This document shows positions 1-6,600 of a DNA stretch of 11,408 nt, piece by piece. Origin of the DNA: Gemmatimonadota bacterium (GTDB taxonomy: Bacteria > Gemmatimonadota > Gemmatimonadetes > Gemmatimonadales > GWC2-71-9); NCBI GenBank assembly GCA_003222235.1, contig QHVD01000305.1:1-11408 (forward strand), given 5' to 3'. The position numbers were made by a program, and so were the translations under genes. Numbering within the stretch: the first letter of the stretch is position 1; every line of letters starts with the position of its first letter. The notes beneath the pieces were generated by a model. That model was not told the origin of the DNA and did no database searches. It was given only the letters and a program-made list of their open reading frames with translations.

Positions 1-1116
1 CGCGCCGAAGAAGTAGCCCGCCACGAAGCCCGTCGCCTGGCACTGGGACGTCGTAACGAGCTTGTTGATCTGGTTGGTCATGAGGACGATGACCACACCG
101 TTTCGGTCGATGTCCGACTCTGCGCCGAACGCTGCGTTATCAACTGCGTGCAACCGGTTATCGAACACGGCCCGCAGCGTGTCGAGGTCGGTCTGCGACA
201 ACCCCGGCGAGGGAGCGGCGCTGTCCAAATAGATTGCGATGTGCTGTCCGAGCTTCACCAGGCATGCCCTGACCACGGGCAGCGGCGTGTTGCACTGCAG
301 GTCACCACACACCTTGAAGCTGCGCGCAGTCCCGGAGTCGGCCGGCGCCAGAGGACCCGATGGCTGAGGCGCGAGCTGCCCGGTGGGCGCACGGGCGCCG
401 CGTGGCGGCATGCGATACGAGCGCGCCCGCTCCGACCGGCGCAGGAACAGGTGGAACTGCTCGGCGGGGGAGAGCGGCGCGCGCGCGACCCGCGGCGCCG
501 GCAGCTGACCCGCCACAGGGCCTGGCGTGACGGTTCCGCCCTGCAGCATGAAGCCCTCCGAGTCGTTTGGGGTCCCACTCGCCGACTGAGGCACGACCAG
601 GTATTCGACGAGGGCCGCGGACGCGTTCGCCGGGAACTCGGTGCACCCCGCGTTGGCGGCGGGATCGACCGCCGCGTACGCCGCCACCGCCAAGCTGAGC
701 AGGGTTCCACCCGTGCAGGGTTGCGTGACAGCAAACGGGGCGGTTCTCACCCGGGGGAAACCAGCCGCGCTCTCCCGGAGCGCGTAGCCGCTTCCCGGCC
801 GGTCGATACTCAGATTACCAAACGAGGCCATCCGGTCGCCGGCCGCCTCCATGAGGGCGCTAAAGAGCGTCCGCCCACCGGCGTTCGCCACGGTCGCCAG
901 CGTCACGTCGGTCGTAGCGCTCGAGATGGTGTTGCGGGAGGCGTCCGGGATCGCGCCCGCGAGGGCGCGGGCGATCGCCGCCCCCGCCCCCGCGGCCGCA
1001 GCCGCCGGTTGCACCGGGCAGACGAGCCCCCCCCCCGGTGGCTGGGTGCCACTCTGGCAGGCGATGGCCGTGGCTCCGACGAGGAGGGTCGGGATTCGCG
1101 CGAGCGTGCCCTTCAT
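1..1116 (-). CDS. Predicted lipoprotein, possible M30/hyicolysin-like metallopeptidase (3' end beyond window)
   Basis: The minus strand is open without a stop for 372 codons from ATG at 1116 to the window edge. GGAGA (1124-1128) lies 7 bases upstream of the ATG and decides the start. The N-terminus has a basic n-region (K2, R7), a hydrophobic stretch IPTLLVGATAIA and Cys20, so I read it as a lipoprotein signal; the lipobox AIAC is atypical because Ala replaces Leu at -3. The middle is Ala/Pro-rich, with four or more cysteines that could form disulfides. Near the edge the chain reads ESDIDRNGVVIVLMTNQIN, then GFVAGYFFGA. This resembles the pre-catalytic strand of secreted M30/hyicolysin-like proteins (DIDxNG followed by VIVL); a zinc motif HExxH would be expected downstream, outside the window. 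The family call is from memory and tentative; the open frame, RBS and signal peptide are seen directly. It lies 36 bases after the antiporter gene and is probably cotranscribed with it. Confidence 0.5.
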   Translation of the reverse strand, partial: MKGTLARIPTLLVGATAIACQSGTQPPGGGLVCPVQPAAAAAGAGAAIARALAGAIPDASRNTISSATTDVTLATVANAGGRTLFSALMEAAGDRMASFGNLSIDRPGSGYALRESAAGFPRVRTAPFAVTQPCTGGTLLSLAVAAYAAVDPAANAGCTEFPANASAALVEYLVVPQSASGTPNDSEGFMLQGGTVTPGPVAGQLPAPRVARAPLSPAEQFHLFLRRSERARSYRMPPRGARAPTGQLAPQPSGPLAPADSGTARSFKVCGDLQCNTPLPVVRACLVKLGQHIAIYLDSAAPSPGLSQTDLDTLRAVFDNRLHAVDNAAFGAESDIDRNGVVIVLMTNQINKLVTTSQCQATGFVAGYFFGA

Positions 1117-1123
1117 GCGGTAA

Positions 1124-1128
1124 TCTCC
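1124..1128 (-). promoter_or_regulatory. Ribosome binding site of the lipoprotein gene
   Basis: The minus strand reads GGAGA followed by TTACCGC and then ATG at 1116. The 7-base spacing fits a Shine-Dalgarno site and fixes the start of an incomplete gene that is otherwise hard to anchor. It sits in the 36-base gap after the antiporter stop codon, so translation of the lipoprotein starts independently. Confidence 0.75.
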
Positions 1129-1152
1129 AGAGAAGTTGTCAGTCTCGCACCG

Positions 1153-2511
1153 TTACTTCTGCAGGCCCTCGGCGCGAGGATCGACGTCAGCCTCAGCGCC
1201 CACCGTACCCACCACGTCTTCGCCACCATGTATGATTTCCTCCGCGACCTCACCCGCGCGCACCAGCGCTTTGCGGAAGCCGATCGGCCCGGCCACCTCG
1301 TTGATACCCACACCCGCGACGATGAGAGTTTCGAGGGACACGCCCCACCCCGGGAACGCCCGCCGCACCAGGTGAGCAAGCCCCAAGATAATGCCGGCCT
1401 GCGATAGAAGTCCCATCCAGCCGTGCGCGGCAAGGGCGGGCGTCACAGCCGGGTGACGGCCGGCCCAGCGCAGGCCGTAGTGCAGGCTCGCCGCTCGCAA
1501 GCCGATCAGGAGCAGCGCCCAGGGCCAGAGGTCGGCCAGCCCGCGAAGCTCCAGGCCGGCGCCGGCGAGGACGAAGAAAACCATGGACGCGAGCGGCGAG
1601 CTCCGTTTCAGCGCGCTACGCACGCGCTCGCCCTCGACGCGGGCGACGTTTTCCAGGTAGAACCCCGCGGCGAGCGCGATGAAGGCCGGCTCCAGGCCGA
1701 TCAGGCGCCCCGCTTCGGCCGAGACGAACGCCACGATCACGAGGAACAGAGTCGTGTCGCGCTGGATGAGCTGGAGGTACTGCCCCAGGAGGTATCCGAG
1801 CACCGCGCCGACCGCGAGCGAGGCGGCGAGGTCCAGCGCAGCCGCCCCGGCGACCGCGCTGTTCAGCTTCCCGCCGCCCGTGAGGTCGCTCGCGGCGGCG
1901 AGGACGGCGGTCAGGAGGATCACGGTGGCGACGTCCTGCACCACGGTGGTACCGAGCAGCGCCCGTGCCACGGGCCCGCGGGCGTCGAGCTCGCCGATCA
2001 TCGCCATGGTGACCGCGGGCGACGACGCGGCGGCGAAGGCGCCGAGCGTCAGCGCGACCGCGACCCGGTCGCCGAGCGGCAGGTGCACGGTGAGCGGGAA
2101 CCACGGACTGGCGGACAGCATCACGAGCGACACGGCGACGAACGGCAACGCGACCGCCGCCGTGGCCACGCGCGCGAGAGCGGCGCGGCCGGCGCGCAGC
2201 GCCTCGAGCCGCAGCTCGCTCCCCGCCGCGAGCGCGAGCAGCGCCAGCCCCGCGTCGGAGAAGAAGCGCAGCGCCACCGTCTCGTCGCCGCGCACGAGAC
2301 CGAGCCACCGCGGCCCGGCGGCGAAGCCGACGAGCATGTAGCCGGTGAGGCGCGGCAGGCGCGCGCCCTTCGCGATGTCGCCGCCGAGATGCGCGGCGAG
2401 CAGCAGGAACCCGAGCGCGAGCGTCGCCCGCGCTTCCAGGGGCCCGCCCGCGGTGACGCGATGAAGCAGGGCCATGATCAGGCCCAGGGCGAGCATCATG
2501 CCCCATCGCAT
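1153..2511 (-). CDS. Cation:proton antiporter, CPA2/Na+-H+ exchanger family
   Basis: This is a 452-residue integral membrane protein that should exchange a monovalent cation (Na+ or K+) for protons across the inner membrane. About 12-13 hydrophobic segments span nearly the whole chain. Family-like motifs include LPRLTGYMLVGFAAGP in an early helix, AASSPAVTMAMIGELDARGP, and LGTTVVQDVATVILL, whose Asp lies where the ion-binding acidic residue of the exchanger fold is expected. There is no C-terminal TrkA-N (RCK) domain of the kind found in KefB/KefC; the chain ends in a short acidic tail. An upstream extension of the frame to 2826 exists but overlaps hisIE and is not membrane-like. I chose ATG 2511 because a minus-strand promoter (2549-2520) predicts transcription starting about two bases before it. 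No Shine-Dalgarno is visible there. It is divergent from hisIE and upstream of the lipoprotein gene. The exact ion cannot be read from the sequence. Confidence 0.88.
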   Translation of the reverse strand: MRWGMMLALGLIMALLHRVTAGGPLEARATLALGFLLLAAHLGGDIAKGARLPRLTGYMLVGFAAGPRWLGLVRGDETVALRFFSDAGLALLALAAGSELRLEALRAGRAALARVATAAVALPFVAVSLVMLSASPWFPLTVHLPLGDRVAVALTLGAFAAASSPAVTMAMIGELDARGPVARALLGTTVVQDVATVILLTAVLAAASDLTGGGKLNSAVAGAAALDLAASLAVGAVLGYLLGQYLQLIQRDTTLFLVIVAFVSAEAGRLIGLEPAFIALAAGFYLENVARVEGERVRSALKRSSPLASMVFFVLAGAGLELRGLADLWPWALLLIGLRAASLHYGLRWAGRHPAVTPALAAHGWMGLLSQAGIILGLAHLVRRAFPGWGVSLETLIVAGVGINEVAGPIGFRKALVRAGEVAEEIIHGGEDVVGTVGAEADVDPRAEGLQK

Positions 2512-2519
2512 GGGCGGCA

Positions 2520-2549
2520 AAGATACCGGCGCGCGCGGGTTTTTGACAA
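2520..2549 (-). promoter_or_regulatory. Sigma70-like promoter of the antiporter gene (minus strand)
   Basis: Read on the minus strand, TTGTCA (2549-2544) is followed after 18 bases by TATCTT (2525-2520). The expected transcription start is about 2513-2514, two to three bases before ATG 2511, so the mRNA would be leaderless or nearly so. The -35 overlaps the -35 of the divergent hisIE promoter. This is pattern inference only. Confidence 0.5.
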
Positions 2550-2571
2550 TGCGCCGCAGCGCCGATATTTT
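2543..2571 (+). promoter_or_regulatory. Sigma70-like promoter of the hisIE-dnaE-accA-ricT-metG cluster
   Basis: A perfect TTGACA (2543-2548), a 17-base spacer and TATTTT (2566-2571) stand out in an otherwise GC-rich background. The expected start of transcription, 6-7 bases after the -10, falls on or next to GTG 2578, the start of hisIE. That GTG has no Shine-Dalgarno sequence before it. Together these suggest a leaderless message. Confidence 0.65.
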
Positions 2572-2577
2572 CCGTTC

Positions 2578-3138
2578 GTGAGCCCCAAAAACTGGATTGA
2601 GGCAGTGCGCTTCGGGGACGATGGACTCGTCCCCGTCGTCGCACAAAGCGCCCTCGCGGGCGAAGTCCTCATGGTGGCCTATGCCGACCGCCACAGCCGC
2701 TCGCGCGGGGCGCTGTGGCGCAAGGGTGAAACGTCGGGCCACACTCAGGCGGTCGAGGAGGTCCGCGTCGACTGCGACGGCGACGCGGTGCTCTACGTGG
2801 TGCGCCAGCGGGGCCCGGCCTGCCACACGGGCGAGGCCACCTGCTTCGGGGAGCCGACCGGGGGCACCCTCATCCGGCTCGCGCGCACCGTCGCCGAGCG
2901 CGCCCGCACCCGGCCCGCGGGGTCCTACACGGCGACGCTCCTCGACGCCGGGGTCGTGAAGATCGCCCAGAAGGTGGGCGAAGAGGCGGTCGAGACGGTG
3001 GTCGCCGCGACGGCAGAGGACCAGTCACGGCTCGCCAGCGAGGCCGCGGACCTGTTGTACCATCTGCTGGTGCTATTCGCGGCGAAGCAGCTCCCCCTCG
3101 ACCGCGTGCTCGAGGAGCTCGAAAGCCGGGCGCGCTAG
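2578..3138 (+). CDS. hisIE: Bifunctional phosphoribosyl-AMP cyclohydrolase / phosphoribosyl-ATP pyrophosphatase (HisIE)
   Basis: This 186-residue cytoplasmic enzyme catalyses steps 2 and 3 of histidine biosynthesis. HisE removes pyrophosphate from PR-ATP and HisI opens the PR-AMP purine ring. The HisI half shows SRSRGALWRKGETSGHTQ, the metal-binding D65-C-D-G-D69 cluster and the zinc cysteines C82 (PACHTG) and C89. The HisE half, from about residue 103, shows VVKIAQKVGEEAVETVVAA and EAADLLYHLLVLF. Start GTG 2578 is chosen from the promoter placement and because HisI homology begins within a few residues. In place of the usual segment between AYADR and SRSRG (helix plus strand, roughly 15 residues) there is only a single His (residue 39), an apparent in-frame loss of about 42 bases near 2686-2697. 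Either the fold is altered or the sequence has an error. It lies 5 bases upstream of dnaE. Confidence 0.9.
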   Translation: MSPKNWIEAVRFGDDGLVPVVAQSALAGEVLMVAYADRHSRSRGALWRKGETSGHTQAVEEVRVDCDGDAVLYVVRQRGPACHTGEATCFGEPTGGTLIRLARTVAERARTRPAGSYTATLLDAGVVKIAQKVGEEAVETVVAATAEDQSRLASEAADLLYHLLVLFAAKQLPLDRVLEELESRAR

Positions 3139-3143
3139 GTCAG

Positions 3144-3696
3144 ATGGCGTTCGTCCACCTTCACACCCACAGCGAGTACTCCCTCCTCGACGGCGCCAAC
3201 CGGATCCCCGACCTGCTCGACCGGGTCAAGGCGCTGGGCATGGACTCCCTCGCGGTCACCGACCACGGCAACCTGCATTGCGCGTGGTCGTTCCACTCCG
3301 AGGCCAGGGCGCGCAAGCTCCGGCCGATCCTGGGCTTCGAGGCGTATCTCGCGTTCGGCAGCCGCCACAAGCGCGAGAAGCCCGCCGATGCCCCGGCCGC
3401 CTATTCCCACCTCGTCTTGCTCGCGAAGAACCGCGCCGGATACCAGAACCTCGTGAAGCTCTCCTCCATCGGATTCCTGGAGGGCTACTACCGCCGGCCG
3501 CGCATCGATCGGGAGGCGCTCGAGCAGCACTCCGAAGGGCTGATCAGCCTGGCGGCCTGCCTCTCGGGGGAGATCTCCCTGTACCTGCGCCAGGGGAATT
3601 ACGAGGCCGGCAAGGCGAGCGCCCAGTTCTTCGCCCGGGTGTTCGGGAAGGACGGCTTCTGGCTGGAGGTGCAGGACCACGGGATCGCAGACGGGG
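3144..3696 (+). CDS. dnaE: DNA polymerase III alpha subunit, N-terminal (PHP) part, cut off by a frameshift
   Basis: This is the 5' part of dnaE in its own frame. It starts at ATG 3144, with AGGT 5-8 bases upstream, five bases after hisIE. It encodes the first ~182 residues of the PHP domain: HLHTHSEYSLLDGA (H5, H7, H9), VTDHGN (D40, H41), then LGFEAYLA and LVLLAKNRAGYQNLVKLSS. Homology continues to WLEVQDHGIA at 3687-3689 and is lost after that. The same frame stays open to 6215, but that extension is Arg/Gly/Ala-rich and does not look like polymerase. The rest of the protein resumes in the next frame at 3697. About 5-8 residues are missing at the junction, which implies a deletion of 3n+2 bases (or an insertion of 3n+1). 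DnaE is normally essential, so a sequencing or assembly error, or a second dnaE elsewhere, is more likely than true loss. Confidence 0.8.
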
Positions 3697-3699
3697 ATG
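3687..3699 (+). other. dnaE: Frameshift junction inside dnaE
   Basis: The upstream frame gives DHGIA up to 3689; the downstream frame gives T-G-M-F-R-L from about 3691. Other DnaE proteins have several residues (of the type EERTVT) between these points. The sequence therefore lacks about 5-8 codons, and the frame moves by +1. Confidence 0.75.
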
Positions 3700-6600
3700 T
3701 TCCGCCTAGCGGCGGAGCTCGCGCTGCCGGTCGTCGCGACCAACGACGCGCACTATCTAAGGAAAGAGGACGCCGAGGCGCACGACGTTCTGCTGGCCAT
3801 CGGCACCGGGAAGGACCTGGACGATCCGAACCGATTCCGCTTCTTGGGGCGGGAGAGCTACGTCAAGTCGGAAGCGGAGATGCGGGCGCTGTTCCCGGAC
3901 CATCCCGAGGTCCTGGCCGAGAGCGCCCGCATCGCCGAGCTATGCGAGTTCGACTTCGAGAAGCGCTACTTCCTGCCGCAGTTTCCCAGGCCCCCGGAGT
4001 TCGCGTCGGACAACGACCTCCTCATCCACCTGGCCCGGGCCGGAGCCAAGCGACGCTACGGCGATCCCCTGCCGCAAGCGGTGGAGGAGCGGCTCGACTA
4101 CGAGCTGGGGGTGATCTCGCGCACGGGGTACGCCGGCTACTTCCTGATCGTGTACGACATCGTCAAGGCGGCGAAGGACCGCGGGATTCCCGTGGGGCCG
4201 GGGCGCGGGTCGGCGGCCGGCTCGCTCGTGGCCCATGCGCTCGGCATTACCGACATCGACCCGCTCGAGTTCGACCTGCTGTTCGAGCGGTTCCTCAACC
4301 CGGAGCGCGTCACGATGCCGGACATCGACCTCGACTTCTGCTTCGAGCGGCGGGGCGAGGTGATCCAGTACATCCGCGAGCGCTACGGGCGGGACTCGGT
4401 CGGCCAGATCATCACCTTCGGCACGCTGAAAGCCCGGGCCGCGTTCCGCGATGTGGCGCGGACGCTGCGGGTGGAGGCGGGGGAAGTGGACCGTTTCAGC
4501 AAGCTGATCCCGGCGGGGTGGCAGGGCATGAACGTGACGCTCGCGGAGGCGCCGGAGCGCTCGCCGGAGCTCCGAGCCCTCGCCCGCCAGGACGAGCGCG
4601 TCCGCAAGGTCCTCGACCTCGGCGCCCGGATCGAGGGCCTGGCCCGCCACGCCTCGGTGCACGCCGCAGGCGTGGTGATCGCTCCGGGGCCGCTCACCGA
4701 CTACGTCCCGGTGTGCCTCGCCCCGCAGGAAGCCGACGCGATCATCACGCAGTACGACATGGTGGGCCTCGAGCAAGTCGGGATGCTCAAGATCGACGTG
4801 CTGGGCCTGAAGACCCTGACCGTGATCCACGATGCCGTCCGGATGGTCGGCGAGCGGCACGCCGTGACGCTCGACATGGAAGCCCTCGATCTCGCGGACC
4901 CCGAGGTCTACGCCCTGCTCCGCGCCGGGCGCACTGCGGGCGTGTTCCAGTTCGAGTCGCCGCTCGCCACCGACTGCCTGCGCAACATGAAGTGCGACCG
5001 GTTCGACGACCTGGTGGCGGCGAACGCGCTGCTGAGGCCCGGCCCGCTCGACACCGGCATGCACCTCGTGTTCATCAACCGGAAGCTGGGCCGCGAAGCG
5101 GTGCGCTACCCGCATCCCGCGCTGGAGGAGATCCTCAAGCCGACCTACGGGGTGATCACCTACCAGGAACAGCTGATGCGGATCGCCAACGTCCTCGCCG
5201 GCTTCTCCCTCGCCGAAGCCGACGTGCTCCGCAAGGCCGTCGGGAAGAAGGACCCGGAGCTGATCCGCCAGGAGCTGGGGCGGTTCGTCGAGCGCGCAGT
5301 GGGGCGCGGGCACGACCGCCGGGTGATCGAGGACATCGCCGCTCTGATCGAGACGTTCGGGCGCTACGGCTTCAACAAGTCGCACGCGGTGGCGTATTCG
5401 GTGCTGTCCTACCGGACGGCCTGGCTCAAAGCGCATTACGCACCCGAGTTCATGGCGGCCCTGCTGTCGTCGGAGATCGGCAACACGGACAAGGTGGTGC
5501 AGTACATCAACGAGGCGCGGGAGCTGGGCCTCGAGGTGCTGCCGCCCGACGTGAACGAATCGGGGTTCAAGTTCACCGTGGTCGGCGAGCGCCGCATCCG
5601 CTTCGGGCTCGGGGCGGTCAAGAACGTCGGCGCCGGCGCGATCGAGTCGATCATCCGGGGACGGGACGCCGGCCCGTACCGCTCGCTCGTGGACCTGTGC
5701 GAGCGCATCGACCTGCGACTCTGCAACAAGCGGGTAATCGAGGCGCTCGTGGATGCCGGGGCCTGCGATTCCCTCGGCGGCCACCGTGCCCAGCTCGTCG
5801 CCGCGCTCGACGCCGCGTTCGCCGAGGCGCAGGCGCGCCACGAGGAGCGGGAATCGGGCCAACACGCCCTGTTTGGCGAGGCCGCACCGCTCACCGCTCA
5901 CCGCTCACCGCTCACCGACGTGCCCCCCTGGACCGAACACGAGCGGCTGGCCCGCGAAAAGGCGGTGCTCGGGTTCTTCATCTCCGGGCACCCCCTCGCC
6001 AAGTACCGCGCGGAGGTGGAGCTTTTCGGAACGCACACGACGGCCTCCCTGAGCCAGTGGAGCGACCGGAAGGTGCGCGTCGCAGCGGTGGTGACGGCGG
6101 TGAAGCGCCAGATTTCGAAGAAGTCGGGGGCGGAGTATGCGCGTCTCGCGCTGGAGGACTTCCATGGCACGGCCGAAGCGCTCGTGTTCCCCGAGGCGTG
6201 GGCGAAGCTGAGTGACGTGATCCGCGCCGACCGGTCGCTACTCCTCACGGGGAGTCACAGCCTGCGCGACCGCGACGAGGAGCAGGCGACGTTCATCGTG
6301 GAGGCGGCCCAACCGCTGGACGAGCTCCTGGCGAGTGGCGCGATCGGCGTGGCGCTCGCGTGGTCGCGGGCAGCGCCCCCGCCCCCCGCCACGGCACGCG
6401 CCGTCCGGGACCTGTGCGCCGCCCACCCGGGGGCGGCCCCGGTGCTGGTGGAGTGGGGGGAAGGGGAGGACCCCGGGCTTGCGCCCGGGGTCAGTACCTC
6501 CCCGGTGACAACTAACCCCGGGCGAAAGCCCGGGGTACCCGGGGTACCCGTAGACCCTTGGCTCAACCCCGGGCTTGCGCCCGGGGTCAGATTGCGCAGC

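Noticed and set aside
148..1407. 419-codon plus-strand ORF
   Set aside because: It lies antisense to the lipoprotein and the antiporter 3' end, is Arg/Gly-rich, and has no RBS or recognisable domain; the minus-strand frame has a signal peptide and RBS.
1423..2577. Upstream extension of the hisIE frame (571 codons in total)
   Set aside because: The part before 2578 is antisense to the membrane segments of the antiporter and reads as Arg/Glu/Gln-rich shadow sequence; HisI homology starts just after GTG 2578.
2512..2826. N-terminal extension of the antiporter frame
   Set aside because: It overlaps hisIE, is not hydrophobic, and would run through the divergent promoter.
3940..5901. 653-codon minus-strand ORF opposite dnaE
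   Set aside because: It is a typical high-GC shadow ORF, with His/Glu/Asp-rich composition mirroring the codons of the real gene and no domain.
3700..6215. Continuation of the first dnaE frame after the junction
   Set aside because: The translation becomes Arg/Gly/Pro-rich with no polymerase motifs, while the next frame carries all of them.
6469..6587. Reading the dnaE palindromes as transcription terminators
   Set aside because: They lack a following U-tract, lie about 200 bases inside the coding region, and come in mixed orientations.
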